A stretch of 64,000 nucleotides of DNA from an uncultured Pelagibacteraceae bacterium (GTDB lineage: Bacteria; Pseudomonadota; Alphaproteobacteria; Pelagibacterales; Pelagibacteraceae). Of the stretch, positions 36,481 through 46,404 are shown in pieces. The notes below the pieces were generated by a model, which had not been told where the DNA came from, did not search any database, and saw nothing but the letters and a program-made list of their open reading frames with translations. Positions within the stretch are counted from its first letter, which is position 1, and every line of letters begins with the position of its first letter. Location of the stretch: assembly GCA_902614355.1 (NCBI GenBank), contig CACMKP010000004.1:1-64000 (forward strand), read 5' to 3'. Made by a program: the position numbers and the translations under genes.

Positions 36481-37395
36481 TTGAAAAAAAAAATATTGAT
36501 AATTTCTGGTGGTATTTCAAAAGAGAGAATAATAAGTCTTGATACTGGAAGACAAGTCGCAAAGGAATTAAAAAAAAATGGTTATAAAGTTAAGATTACA
36601 GAACCAAATTATCAACTATTCAGAATAATCAATTCCTTTAAACCAAATATTATTTTTAATGCATTACATGGTCAGTTTGGAGAAGATGGTTATATACAGA
36701 CGATATTAGAAAGTACCAAAATTCCTTACACTCATTCAGGTGTAATTTCATCTGCATTAGCTATGGATAAAGACATTTCAAAAAAAATTTTTATAAAAAA
36801 TCAGATACTGACCCCTAAATATTTTTGTTATTCCTTTGATTTATCCCAAAAAGACTTAAACAAAAAAATTGAAAAGAAAATAAAATTTCCAGTTGTTATT
36901 AAACCTTTAAATGAGGGATCAAGTGTGAATGTATTTATATGCGACAAGTCAAACATCTCAAGAAAATTAAATTTACTAAGAGAATATAGAAGAGTTATAG
37001 TTGAACAATTTATTCCTGGTCGAGAGATTCAAGCAGCTATAATTGGATCAAAAAAACTCGGGGCAATAGAATTAGTGCCAAAAAGAAAGTTTTACGACTA
37101 TCAAGCCAAATATAATTCAAAAGCAAAAACTAAACATATTATTCCGGTCAATTTAGCTAAAAATAAATATTATCAATTAATGAATATTGCCTTAAAAGCC
37201 CATAAACTTTTAAGATGCAGTGGTGTAACTAGAGCTGACTTTAAGTTTTTTAAAAATAATTTTTACCTCTTAGAAATAAATACTCAACCAGGTATGACAA
37301 AACTTTCTTTGGTTCCAGAAATAGCTGCATTTAAAAAAATCAGTTTCATTAAATTAATTGAATTAATTTTAAAAGATGCAATTAACAACAAGTAG
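36481..37395 (+). CDS. ddl: D-alanine:D-alanine ligase
   Basis: Ddl makes the D-Ala-D-Ala dipeptide used by the MurF half of the upstream fusion protein. The 304-residue ATP-grasp protein has ALHGQFGEDGYIQ, PYTHSGVISSALAMDK, FPVVIKPLNEGSSV and the metal-binding FYLLEINTQPGMT. The start is a TTG one base after the murB stop. The 3' end overlaps ftsQ by 20 bases. Confidence 0.95.
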   Translation: MKKKILIISGGISKERIISLDTGRQVAKELKKNGYKVKITEPNYQLFRIINSFKPNIIFNALHGQFGEDGYIQTILESTKIPYTHSGVISSALAMDKDISKKIFIKNQILTPKYFCYSFDLSQKDLNKKIEKKIKFPVVIKPLNEGSSVNVFICDKSNISRKLNLLREYRRVIVEQFIPGREIQAAIIGSKKLGAIELVPKRKFYDYQAKYNSKAKTKHIIPVNLAKNKYYQLMNIALKAHKLLRCSGVTRADFKFFKNNFYLLEINTQPGMTKLSLVPEIAAFKKISFIKLIELILKDAINNK

Positions 37396-38050
37396 AAAAA
37401 TATTTTTTTATTTTTTTTTAATAATTTTTTTAACTACTTTTAACAATAGATACTTCTCAGAAATTAAAATTAAAAATATTGATGAGATTAAAATTATAGG
37501 ATTAGCGGAAAGCGAACAGCAATTTTTGTTAGAGAAACTTAAATTTATTGAAACTAAGAATATTTTTTTTTTAAATAGAATTGATATTACAGAAGTCTTA
37601 GATACAAATAAAATAATTGAAAATTATACGATATCAAAGAGATATCCTTCATCATTAGAGATAAGAATAAAAAAAACGAAATTCTTAGCAAATATATTCA
37701 ATAATGGAGAAACATTTCTATTAGGTTCAAACGGCAAGTTAATTAAATCAATTGAAATAAAAGATAATCTACCGATTATTTTTGGAGGATATAATAAAGA
37801 GTCCTTTTTTAATCTCTTACAATCTGTTGAAGATTCTAATTTTAATCTATCTGAAATAAAAAATCTATATTTCTTTAAATCGGGAAGATGGGATATAAAA
37901 ACAAATTTAGATATAACCATTAAACTACCAAAAGAAAATTTAAAAGACTCGTTAAATCTATCCGCGATTCTATTAAATAATAAGGAATTTAAAAAGATTA
38001 ATGTTTTAGATCTTCGCCAAAATGACCAAGTTATTACGCATGAAGAATAA
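37376..38050 (+). CDS. ftsQ: Cell division protein FtsQ
   Basis: FtsQ is a bitopic protein that recruits FtsL/FtsB and gates septal synthesis. The 224-residue protein has a short cytoplasmic tail, one membrane span (about residues 7-25), a POTRA-like segment KNIDEIKIIGLAESEQQFLLEKL and the following NYTISKRYPSSLEIRIKK typical of the FtsQ beta domain. Position between ddl and ftsA is standard. Its last bases overlap the start region of the reduced ftsA. Confidence 0.9.
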   Translation: MQLTTSRKIFFYFFLIIFLTTFNNRYFSEIKIKNIDEIKIIGLAESEQQFLLEKLKFIETKNIFFLNRIDITEVLDTNKIIENYTISKRYPSSLEIRIKKTKFLANIFNNGETFLLGSNGKLIKSIEIKDNLPIIFGGYNKESFFNLLQSVEDSNFNLSEIKNLYFFKSGRWDIKTNLDITIKLPKENLKDSLNLSAILLNNKEFKKINVLDLRQNDQVITHEE

Positions 38051-38744
38051 AACTAATTTTCAAGTTTTTATAATCCTAAGTGCAAAAAAAATTACATTAT
38101 CTATAAATCATAAAACTGACTCAGATTTGATTTTTCAGGAGGAGATACCTTTTGAAAAAAATTCAATTGATTTAAATTTTGAAAAGTTAGATTTATTTTT
38201 GAATGAAAATATTCTTAAGGTTGAAAAAATTTTAGGTAGTTTTATTAAGTCTGTAAATATAATCATAGATTCAAGAGATTTTTTTAATTTACAGATTTCT
38301 GTCAAAAAAAATGATTACAACAAAAAAATTAATACTGATATACTTAACTACTTAATTAAAGATGCAAAATATCAGTGTGAGAAAACGATAAAAAATATGA
38401 GAATTATTCATATTTTAATTGACAATTATTTTATAGACGGAAATAATTTCTTGGATCCACCAATTAATCAACAGTGTAAAAATCTTTCTTTAGATATTAG
38501 TTTTATATGCCTTTCTAAAGAAATAATTAAAAAGATTGAAAAAAAACTAAAGAAATACCATATTTCAATAAATCAAATATTAAATGCGGGCTATGTCTAT
38601 AAGTTTTCAAATAGTACGGATATACCTTTCGTAGAGATGGCAAGTAAAATTATTGATGGGTATAACAAGAATGAGGTTAAATTAGTAAATAAAACACAAA
38701 AAAATAAGGGTTTTTTCGAAAAATTCTTTGATTTATTTAGTTGA
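38040..38744 (+). CDS. ftsA: Reduced FtsA-like protein lacking the ATPase/FtsZ-binding half
   Basis: The gene sits where ftsA belongs and encodes about 234 residues (240 if the ATG at 38022 is used) against about 420 in normal FtsA. The N-terminal strand FQVFIILSAKKITLSI aligns with FtsA's phosphate loop, but the DIGTTK residues are lost. The middle matches the 1C (SHS2-like) region: IKSVNIIIDS, then IIHILIDNYFIDG, FLDPPIN and LSLDISFICLSKEIIKKI. The second actin half with DIGGGTTD is absent. The C terminus KNKGFFEKFFDLFS is an amphipathic helix like the FtsA membrane anchor. I infer a membrane-tethered 1C scaffold that cannot bind ATP or contact FtsZ in the usual way. Confidence 0.72.
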   Translation: MKNKTNFQVFIILSAKKITLSINHKTDSDLIFQEEIPFEKNSIDLNFEKLDLFLNENILKVEKILGSFIKSVNIIIDSRDFFNLQISVKKNDYNKKINTDILNYLIKDAKYQCEKTIKNMRIIHILIDNYFIDGNNFLDPPINQQCKNLSLDISFICLSKEIIKKIEKKLKKYHISINQILNAGYVYKFSNSTDIPFVEMASKIIDGYNKNEVKLVNKTQKNKGFFEKFFDLFS

Positions 38745-38806
38745 TTGTATTTTATAGTAATATTTCTTGTTTTTGAATACTCTCAGCATGGTTATAAACC
38801 TTTTGA

Positions 38807-39727
38807 GTGTCTTTATTAAATCAAAAAACTATTAAAAATCCCGTAAACTTTAGAGGAATAGGTTTACATAGTGGAAAAATCTCAAATATCTGCTTGAAAC
38901 CATCTGACCCTAATTCTGGCATTATTTTTAAAAGAACTGACTTAAATAAAAACAATATAATTTTTCCAAATTTTTCTAACGTTGATAATACAATTCTTAA
39001 CACGACAGTTTCTAATGAATATGGAGTAAAAGTCTCTACAATTGAGCATCTAATGGGTGCTTTGTTTGGCTTAGGTGTAGACAATGCCTTGATAGAGATT
39101 GATAGTGAGGAAATTCCAATTTTGGATGGTTCAGCAAAAGAATTTATAAAAAAAATCTCAATGTCAGGACTCAAGAAAAGTGAAGCTCCAATTAAAATTA
39201 TAAAAATAAATAAGAAAATAGTTTTTGAGGAGGGTAAAAAATTTATTTCAATTGAACCATCAAAACTAAGTTTAGACATTGATTTTGAATTGAAATATCA
39301 AAATCCTGTTATCGGAAATCAAAGAAATAAAGTAAATATTTACGAGGACGATTTATCCAGTGTTTTTGATTCAAGAACTTTTTGTCTATTCGAGGATATA
39401 GAAAAAATTAAAAAAAATGGCCTAGCAAAAGGTGGTAGTTTAGATAATGCAATTGTAGTAAAAGATGATGAAATTATGAATAAGGAAGGGTTAAGAAATT
39501 CATTGGAATTTGTAAATCATAAAATACTCGACTGTGTGGGAGACTTATATACCTCAGGTTATAGAATAATAGGTAGTGTAATTTGTTCCCAAGGTGGTCA
39601 CTATATGACCAATCAGCTTTTGAAAAAAGTATTTGAAGACAAAGATAATTTTTCAATAATTGAAATTCAAGAGAGAAATCTCCCACATTCACTAATAAAC
39701 AAAAGATTATTGAGATCTATAGCTTAA
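38807..39727 (+). CDS. lpxC: UDP-3-O-acyl-N-acetylglucosamine deacetylase
   Basis: LpxC is the zinc deacetylase that commits UDP-acyl-GlcNAc to lipid A synthesis. The 306-residue protein has GIGLHSGK at the N terminus, the zinc ligands in VSTIEHLMGALFGLGVDNA and in EFVNHKILDCVGDLYTSG (H-x3-D), and the conserved SRTFCLFEDIE. It starts at a GTG 62 bases after ftsA. It shows that the organism is expected to make lipid A. In typical clusters ftsZ would lie directly before it. Confidence 0.95.
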   Translation: MSLLNQKTIKNPVNFRGIGLHSGKISNICLKPSDPNSGIIFKRTDLNKNNIIFPNFSNVDNTILNTTVSNEYGVKVSTIEHLMGALFGLGVDNALIEIDSEEIPILDGSAKEFIKKISMSGLKKSEAPIKIIKINKKIVFEEGKKFISIEPSKLSLDIDFELKYQNPVIGNQRNKVNIYEDDLSSVFDSRTFCLFEDIEKIKKNGLAKGGSLDNAIVVKDDEIMNKEGLRNSLEFVNHKILDCVGDLYTSGYRIIGSVICSQGGHYMTNQLLKKVFEDKDNFSIIEIQERNLPHSLINKRLLRSIA

Positions 39728-39773
39728 TCATATTATTCTTTTAAATTAGTGCTTTAAATTATATAAAAGTTTA

Positions 39774-40622
39774 ATGTTATATATTAGAGCTTCTTTTTTA
39801 TTATTATTTCTATTGCTTTTTATGTCTTGCTCTAAGAATGATATTAAAGATTCTGCAATTAAAGAAAAAAGTTTAGATCTCCAAGTTTTAGAAGCATATA
39901 ATGATGGTAAAGATGCGCTTGAAGGTGGTGATGTTTTATATGCTGCTAAAAAGTTTAATGAGGCTGAAACTTTATTTCCCCAATCTGATTGGGCGCCAAA
40001 ATCAGCTTTGATGGCTGCATACGCCTATTATTCTCAAGATTACTACTATGATGCTATCGCTGAGTTGCAAAGATTTCTTAAGGTTTATCCAAAATATAAA
40101 GATACTGCATATGTTCATTATCTTATGGGGATTTGTTATTTTGAACAAATAGTAGATGAAAAGAAAGATTTACAGTCCATTAAGGAAGCAAAAAAAAAAT
40201 TTGTTTTTGTTTTAAAAGAATATCCTAATACTGAGTATGCTATTGACTCAGAATTTAAGTTAAGTTTGGTTAACGACATATTGGCTTCTAAAGAAATGTA
40301 TGTTGGAAGGTATTATTTTAATAAAAAAAAATGGGTGTCTGCGATAAATCGTTTTAGAACCGTAATAGATGATTACGATACAACTATTTATACAGCTGAA
40401 GCATTACATAGACTAGTCGAAGTTCATTACACAATAGGTCTTATTGAGGAAGCAGAAAAGTATGCACAACTTCTTGGATATAACTATGGTTCATCTGAAT
40501 GGTATCAAAATACTTATAGTTTGTTTGATAAAAACTATAAAATAAAAAAAAAAGATAGATTTAAAGATATAAAAAAAGAAAACAAAAAAATACTAAAAAA
40601 GTTTAAATCTCTTTTTGAGTAA
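39774..40622 (+). CDS. bamD: Outer-membrane assembly lipoprotein BamD
   Basis: BamD is part of the complex that inserts beta-barrel proteins into the outer membrane. The 282-residue protein has a lipoprotein signal with lipobox LFMSCS, then TPR-like helical repeats (YNDGKDALEGGDVLYAAKKF, YYDAIAELQRFLKVYPKYKD, AINRFRTVIDDYDT). Many alphaproteobacteria have recN between bamD and ligA; here ligA follows immediately. Confidence 0.92.
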   Translation: MLYIRASFLLLFLLLFMSCSKNDIKDSAIKEKSLDLQVLEAYNDGKDALEGGDVLYAAKKFNEAETLFPQSDWAPKSALMAAYAYYSQDYYYDAIAELQRFLKVYPKYKDTAYVHYLMGICYFEQIVDEKKDLQSIKEAKKKFVFVLKEYPNTEYAIDSEFKLSLVNDILASKEMYVGRYYFNKKKWVSAINRFRTVIDDYDTTIYTAEALHRLVEVHYTIGLIEEAEKYAQLLGYNYGSSEWYQNTYSLFDKNYKIKKKDRFKDIKKENKKILKKFKSLFE

Positions 40623-40623
40623 A

Positions 40624-42654
40624 ATGAAAAAAAAGCAAATTGAAAAAGAGTATAAAGAAAAAATTCAAAAATTAATCAAATTTAATAAGTATTATTATGA
40701 TCACAATAATCCTCTTATAAATGATAGAGAATATGATAATCTTAAAAAAGATATCTTAGATTTAGAAAATAAATATTCTTACCTTAAAAACAAAAATTCA
40801 CCCTCCTTAGTTGTAGGATTTAAACCTTCCAAAAATTTTAGAAAAGTTTCACATAAGGTACCTATGCTCTCATTAGCTAACGCTTTTGACGAAGAGGATT
40901 TAATTAATTTTGAAAAAAAAATTATGAATTATTTGAATCAAAATAATCCTATTGAAATTGAGTATAGCGCTGAACCTAAAATAGATGGAATTTCTGCCTC
41001 CTTATCTTACAAGGGTGGAAATTTTAAAACAGGTTTATCCAGGGGAGATGGTAAGGAAGGAGAAGATATCACAGAAAATTTGAAAACAATTAATGATATT
41101 CCTCACAGGATCTCGTCAAAAGATTTTCCTGAAGAGATAGATATAAGAGGAGAAATATTTATACAAAATAATGATTTTAAAAAATTGGCAAATAAATTTG
41201 CTAATCCACGAAATGCAGCCTCAGGTTCGCTAAGACAAAAGAATCCTTTAGAGACAAAAAAAATACCTCTCAAATTTATTGCGTATACCTTTGGTTTTGA
41301 AAAAGGAATGAAAATTTCTAAACAAAGTGACTTTTTAAAAAAACTTAAAGAATGGGGGTTTAAAACAAATCCTTTAAACAAAACTCTCAAGGGTATTCAG
41401 AGTTTAATGAAAAATTATAAAGAAATTGAAAACAAAAGAGGAAGTTTAGATTTTGACATTGATGGTATTGTTTATAAAATTAATGACTTTAAGTTACAAA
41501 AAAGACTCGGCAATGTTGCAAATGCTCCTAGATGGGCTGTAGCACATAAATTTTCAGCTAATAATGGAGTTTCAAAAATTGAAAATATTGAAATTCAAAT
41601 TGGTAGAACGGGAGCATTAACACCTGTTGCTAAAATTAAGCCAATTAATATAGGTGGAGTCATGGTATCTAATGCGACATTACATAACGAAGAAGAAATA
41701 ATTCGTAAAGATATCAGAGTTGGAGACACTGTATTAATCGAAAGAGCCGGCGATGTAATACCCCATGTAATTTCAGTAGACTTTAAACTTAGAGATATCA
41801 AATCAAAAAAATTCACTTTTCCACTAAATTGCCCATCATGTGGATCAAAAACTGTTAAAGAATATAACTCCTTAACGAAAAAAGAAGATGCAGTTAGAAG
41901 ATGTACAAGTGATGGTTTTGATTGTGAGAAAATCTCAATTGAGAAAATTAAGCACTTTGTATCCAAAGAGGCATTTAACATAGATGGACTGGGTAAAAAA
42001 ATTGTCGAAAATTTCTGGAAACTGAATTTAATTCGACTACCTCAAGATATATTTAAACTTGATTATACTAAAATTGAAAATTTAGATGGATGGGGAAAAC
42101 AATCTGTATCTAATTTAAAATATTCAATTAATTTAAAAAAGACCATTTCGTTTGAGAAATTTATTTTCGCTTTAGGAATAAGACATATTGGATTAGAAAA
42201 CGCGAAATTAATTTCAAAAAATCTTGTATCAATACAGAATTTTATTTCTTTGTCTAAAACAAAAAAATTTGATGATTTAATTAACATAGATGGAATTGGT
42301 GAAACTCAGATTAATTCTATCAAGAATTTTTTTTTAAATACAACAAATTTAAAAGTATTAAATGACCTAAGTAAATTAGTTAAAATCAAAGATGCAGTTT
42401 TGCTAAAAGATGATGGTTTATTAAGCAAAAAAACGTTTATGTTTACTGGGAAGCTAACTGGTATAAGTAGAGCGGAAGCAAAGTCTTTAATTGAAGATAA
42501 TTCTGGATCAATTGTAAGCAATGTATCAAAAAAACTTGATTATTTGGTAGTTGGTGAAAAACCAACAAAAAGAAAAATTGATTTAGCTAAAGATTTAAAA
42601 GTAAAGTTACTGTCTCAATCCGAATGGTTAAAGATGTTAAATAAAACTAGCTAA
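40624..42654 (+). CDS. ligA: NAD-dependent DNA ligase
   Basis: LigA seals nicks during replication and repair. The product of about 676 residues has the adenylation motif EYSAEPKIDGISASL with the catalytic Lys in KIDG, an OB fold, a four-cysteine zinc finger (CPSCG ... RRCTSDGFDCEK), helix-hairpin-helix repeats (IDGLGKKIVENF, IDGIGETQINSI) and a C-terminal BRCT domain beginning KTFMFTGKLTGISR. The ATG at 40624, just after the bamD stop, is the likely start; a TTG at 40615 is in frame but overlaps bamD. The 3' end overlaps the end of the opposite-strand pepP by 18 bases. Confidence 0.96.
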   Translation: MKKKQIEKEYKEKIQKLIKFNKYYYDHNNPLINDREYDNLKKDILDLENKYSYLKNKNSPSLVVGFKPSKNFRKVSHKVPMLSLANAFDEEDLINFEKKIMNYLNQNNPIEIEYSAEPKIDGISASLSYKGGNFKTGLSRGDGKEGEDITENLKTINDIPHRISSKDFPEEIDIRGEIFIQNNDFKKLANKFANPRNAASGSLRQKNPLETKKIPLKFIAYTFGFEKGMKISKQSDFLKKLKEWGFKTNPLNKTLKGIQSLMKNYKEIENKRGSLDFDIDGIVYKINDFKLQKRLGNVANAPRWAVAHKFSANNGVSKIENIEIQIGRTGALTPVAKIKPINIGGVMVSNATLHNEEEIIRKDIRVGDTVLIERAGDVIPHVISVDFKLRDIKSKKFTFPLNCPSCGSKTVKEYNSLTKKEDAVRRCTSDGFDCEKISIEKIKHFVSKEAFNIDGLGKKIVENFWKLNLIRLPQDIFKLDYTKIENLDGWGKQSVSNLKYSINLKKTISFEKFIFALGIRHIGLENAKLISKNLVSIQNFISLSKTKKFDDLINIDGIGETQINSIKNFFLNTTNLKVLNDLSKLVKIKDAVLLKDDGLLSKKTFMFTGKLTGISRAEAKSLIEDNSGSIVSNVSKKLDYLVVGEKPTKRKIDLAKDLKVKLLSQSEWLKMLNKTS

Positions 42655-44334
42655 CCATTTTTTTTCTTTTTTTTTTAGGTATTTTGACAAAGTTAAATAA
42701 ACACTCAAATGGTAATTAAAAAGATAATTTTTTTCTTCCTTATTAAGAAGTTTAAAATTAATTAAATTTTTATCAATTGGAGCTAAAGTTAAATTTTTAA
42801 AAAATAATCTTTTTTTATTTTTTGTTACGTATAAAAGATTTTCTATTCTAATACCCAATTTCCCTTTTCTATAATAACCTGGTTCGTTACTTAGAACCAT
42901 ACCTTCCTGCAGTCTTATTTTATTAAATTTAGAAATTGCTTGAGGACCTTCATGTACATTAGAAAAAAAACCAACACCATGTCCTGTGCCATGTTCATAA
43001 TCTAGACCAATTTTTTTTAGATTTAATCTAGCTCTTTTATCAATTAGTTTACCATTATAATGAGTTTTAAGATTTGAAGTGACAACAGCAATATGGCTTT
43101 TTAAAACATTTGTAAAGATGTTCTTTATAGAATTTGAAGGCTCGGAAAAACATATCGTTCTAGTTACATCTGTGGTTCCATACTGATATTGACCTCCTGA
43201 GTCACATAAAAATAAATCTCTTTTGTTTATTATTTTTGTATTTTTTTTTGTAGCTCGATAGTGAATGATTGCTCCATTTTTCCCTGCTCCTGCAATAGTA
43301 TTAAAACTTGGAAATAAATATCTTTTATTTTTTTTTCTAAATTTCTCCAATTTGTTTTGTGCATCAACCTCTGTTAATTTTTTTTTATTTTCAATTTTTA
43401 TCCAATATAAAAATCTGGTTAATGCTACCCCATCATCAACATGTGATTTAATTATATTATTAATTTCAATCTTATTTTTAATTGCTTTTAAAGCATATAT
43501 TGGGTCTTCTTTTTTTAAAATTTTATGTTTTTTGATTAGAGAGTTCCTGTAAAATATCGAACATGTTTTATGGTCAGTTATAAATTTGCTTTTTTTAATT
43601 TTGTTAAAATAATTAATTATCTCTTGAGGGTTTATTATCTGTTTTTTAGAAATTTTCTTTTCTTTAATAATTTTGATAACTTTTTCTTTTTCACTTATTA
43701 AAAAAACTTTTTTATTTTTATTCAAAAGTAAGCGACAATGTGGCATAGGGCTATTAGGATTATCATGACCTCGTATATTTAATAACCATGCAACATTTTC
43801 TGGTGCAGTGATAAATAAATAATCTACTTTTTCCTTCTTTAAAATATTAGAAATTTTTCCAATTTTATTAAGGTGACTTTCGCCAGTGATCTTATCTTTT
43901 AAAGAATAATACTGCTTAATTTTTCTAGGATACCTGTTGTAGATTTTATCTATTAAATTTATGTTTATTGTTTTAATCTTGTTATACTTTAAAAAAAATT
44001 TGTTAATTTCATTTTCTGTGAATATTTTCGGATCTACGCCTAAAGTAATATCTTTAAATAACTTACAATTAAAAATTTCACTTAGCCTTTTGATTATAAA
44101 ATTATTTCCAGTCTCTATTTGTGCCTGAAGTGAATATCTTCCATCAACAAATAAGTAATTTTTTTTTTTTAATATTACTGCATATCCCGCTGATCCGCTG
44201 AAGTTTGAGATAGTTTTTAGCCTATCTTTTAGCGAGTATTCTGAGAAAAATTCATCGTTTTTAGGTACCACATACCCATCTATACCATATGAATTAAATT
44301 TTTTTTTTAAAATTGTTAATCTTTTTTTTATCAT
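42637..44334 (-). CDS. pepP: Xaa-Pro aminopeptidase (M24B)
   Basis: This metallopeptidase removes N-terminal residues that precede proline. The 565-residue protein has two creatinase-like N-terminal domains and a pita-bread catalytic domain. The metal ligands can be seen in LFLCDSGGQYQYGTTDVTRT (two Asp), HGTGHGVGFFSNVHEGP (His), LSNEPGYY (Glu) and GIRIENLL (Glu). It overlaps the uvrD stop by four bases (ATGA), so the two form a minus-strand operon. Confidence 0.92.
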   Translation of the reverse strand: MIKKRLTILKKKFNSYGIDGYVVPKNDEFFSEYSLKDRLKTISNFSGSAGYAVILKKKNYLFVDGRYSLQAQIETGNNFIIKRLSEIFNCKLFKDITLGVDPKIFTENEINKFFLKYNKIKTININLIDKIYNRYPRKIKQYYSLKDKITGESHLNKIGKISNILKKEKVDYLFITAPENVAWLLNIRGHDNPNSPMPHCRLLLNKNKKVFLISEKEKVIKIIKEKKISKKQIINPQEIINYFNKIKKSKFITDHKTCSIFYRNSLIKKHKILKKEDPIYALKAIKNKIEINNIIKSHVDDGVALTRFLYWIKIENKKKLTEVDAQNKLEKFRKKNKRYLFPSFNTIAGAGKNGAIIHYRATKKNTKIINKRDLFLCDSGGQYQYGTTDVTRTICFSEPSNSIKNIFTNVLKSHIAVVTSNLKTHYNGKLIDKRARLNLKKIGLDYEHGTGHGVGFFSNVHEGPQAISKFNKIRLQEGMVLSNEPGYYRKGKLGIRIENLLYVTKNKKRLFFKNLTLAPIDKNLINFKLLNKEEKNYLFNYHLSVYLTLSKYLKKKEKKWLASFI

Positions 44335-46370
44335 TTAAGTTTTTTCTGATATCTGATCCAACCAGGGCTCCTTATATTGTCATCATCATTAAATTCTATA
44401 TCTTGGTTAAATTCAAAATCATCTATTTCATTTTTATCTTGATCAAAAAAAGAATTTTTTTCTAAAAATTTTTCAGGAAGCTCACTAATAAATCTTGACG
44501 CCATACTGTCAACCCAATCACCTTGATAGAATCTGTTCATTGAAAATGATATAATTAAATTTTTTTTTGCTCTTGTTATACCAACATATGCCAATCTCCT
44601 CTCTTCCTCTAAACCGTTTTGTCCTTTTTCCTCAATAGATTTTTGATGAGGAAAAAGACCCTCTTCCCATCCAGGTAAAAAAACAACATCAAATTCTAAA
44701 CCTTTGGCAGCATGCATTGTCATCATATTTATCTTTTCATCATCCCAATTTTGATCGATTGAAGTTGCCAACGAAACATGCTCTAAAAAACTTTCTAAGT
44801 TATCGAATTCTTTCATCGCGCTTATAAGTTCCTTGATGTTTTCAAGTTTATTTTCATTTTCTAGGTCTTTTTTATTTTTTAACATCGCTGAATATCCCGA
44901 TTCATCAAGAACTAGCTGAATTAATTTGACATGATTAATATTTTTGATTTTTAAATCGTTTCTCCATTTATTTATTAAATCTAAAAAAAGCGTTAATCCT
45001 ATCTTTGCTTTTGGTTTGATTAAATTTTGATCCATCATTTTTTTTGAGGAAGTTTCTAAACAAAGTGAATTTTTTTTTGAATACTTATGTATTTCTTTGA
45101 GGGTAGTTTCGCCTATTGATCTTTTTGGATTATTAACAATTCGCTCAAAAGCAAGGTCATCTTTATCTTGGTAGATTAACCTAAGATAAGCAATACAATC
45201 TTTTATTTCAGCTCTTTCATAAAATTTTATTCCACCAACTATTCTATAAGGTAATCCTATTTTTAAAAATCTTTCCTCAAATTCTCTAGTTTGAAAAATC
45301 GCTCGAACTAATATAGCAATATTGTTAAGTGAATATTTTTTTTTAATTTTTTCTACTTCATCAGAAATTCCTATTGCTTCGTCCTTACCGTTTTTAAAGC
45401 AGTTTAAATTTACTAAATCGCCATCTTTAATAGTTGTTTCAAGAGTTTTGCCAACACGTTTCTCATTGTTAGAAATCAAATTTGAAGCTACTGATAGAAT
45501 ATTTTGAGTGGATCTATAATTTTGTTCTAACCTAATAACTTTTGTATTCTTATAAATTTTATCAAATTCTAAAAAATTTTTTATTTCTGCTCCTCTCCAA
45601 CTATAAATAGACTGATCGTCATCACCAACACAACAAATATTTTGATCATTTCCTACTAATAGATTGAGCCATTTGCTTTGAACAAAATTCGTATCTTGGT
45701 ATTCATCTACTAAAATATATTTAAAGTTCTTTTTATATAATTCTCTGATATCAAAATTTTTTTGTAAAATTTTTACTGAATGTAATATTAGATCTCCAAA
45801 ATCACATGAGTTTAAATCTGTGAGCTTTTGTTGATAAATTTTATAAATTGGTAAAATTGTTTTTTCATAAATATCTTTTTTTTTAATTACTACTTCGTTA
45901 GGATAAAATCCTCTATTTTTCCATTTATCAATAATTGCTAGGATATATTTTGGTGATATTTTTTTAACATCAATATTTTCAGCTTTACAAATATTTTTTA
46001 TTAACCTGTTTTGATCGTCTGTATCAACAATCGTAAAGTTTGAATTTAGGTTTACCGCTGAGGCATGTTTTCTCAGTAATTTTGCACAAATAGAATGGAA
46101 AGTACCAAGCCAAGACAATCCAACTGCTGATGAACCAAGTATTTGACTTACCCTTAATTGCATTTCTTTAGCTGCTTTATTAGTAAAAGTCACTGCCAGG
46201 ATTTGGTTTGGAAAAGCTTTTTTTTCTTTAATAATGTTAGCAATTCTCGTTGTTAACACCTTAGTTTTACCTGATCCTGCACCTGCAACAATTAAAAGAG
46301 GACCATCTAAATGTGTAACAGCATCTTTTTGAGCTTTATTTAGATTTTTTAAATAATCAGAGTTTACCAT
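44331..46370 (-). CDS. uvrD: DNA helicase UvrD/PcrA family
   Basis: This superfamily 1A 3'-5' helicase acts in excision and mismatch repair. The 679-residue protein has the Walker A AGAGSGKT (residues 29-36), GTFHSICAKLLR, motif II VDEYQDTN, motif III GDDDQSIYSWRGA, motif V MTMHAAKGLEFDVVFLPG and motif VI LAYVGITRAKK. The acidic C-terminal tail (ENSFFDQDKNEIDDFEF) is not conserved. It starts 34 bases from the divergent AsmA-like gene. Confidence 0.94.
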   Translation of the reverse strand: MVNSDYLKNLNKAQKDAVTHLDGPLLIVAGAGSGKTKVLTTRIANIIKEKKAFPNQILAVTFTNKAAKEMQLRVSQILGSSAVGLSWLGTFHSICAKLLRKHASAVNLNSNFTIVDTDDQNRLIKNICKAENIDVKKISPKYILAIIDKWKNRGFYPNEVVIKKKDIYEKTILPIYKIYQQKLTDLNSCDFGDLILHSVKILQKNFDIRELYKKNFKYILVDEYQDTNFVQSKWLNLLVGNDQNICCVGDDDQSIYSWRGAEIKNFLEFDKIYKNTKVIRLEQNYRSTQNILSVASNLISNNEKRVGKTLETTIKDGDLVNLNCFKNGKDEAIGISDEVEKIKKKYSLNNIAILVRAIFQTREFEERFLKIGLPYRIVGGIKFYERAEIKDCIAYLRLIYQDKDDLAFERIVNNPKRSIGETTLKEIHKYSKKNSLCLETSSKKMMDQNLIKPKAKIGLTLFLDLINKWRNDLKIKNINHVKLIQLVLDESGYSAMLKNKKDLENENKLENIKELISAMKEFDNLESFLEHVSLATSIDQNWDDEKINMMTMHAAKGLEFDVVFLPGWEEGLFPHQKSIEEKGQNGLEEERRLAYVGITRAKKNLIISFSMNRFYQGDWVDSMASRFISELPEKFLEKNSFFDQDKNEIDDFEFNQDIEFNDDDNIRSPGWIRYQKKLK

Positions 46371-46404
46371 TTAATATAATTTATTATAAGTTGAATCAAA
46401 AATA

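Noticed and set aside
38022..38744. Frameshifted or truncated full-length ftsA
   Set aside because: Only 62 bases separate its stop from lpxC and no further FtsA-like residues appear in any frame. An anchor-like helix forms the C terminus, so the short form looks designed rather than broken.
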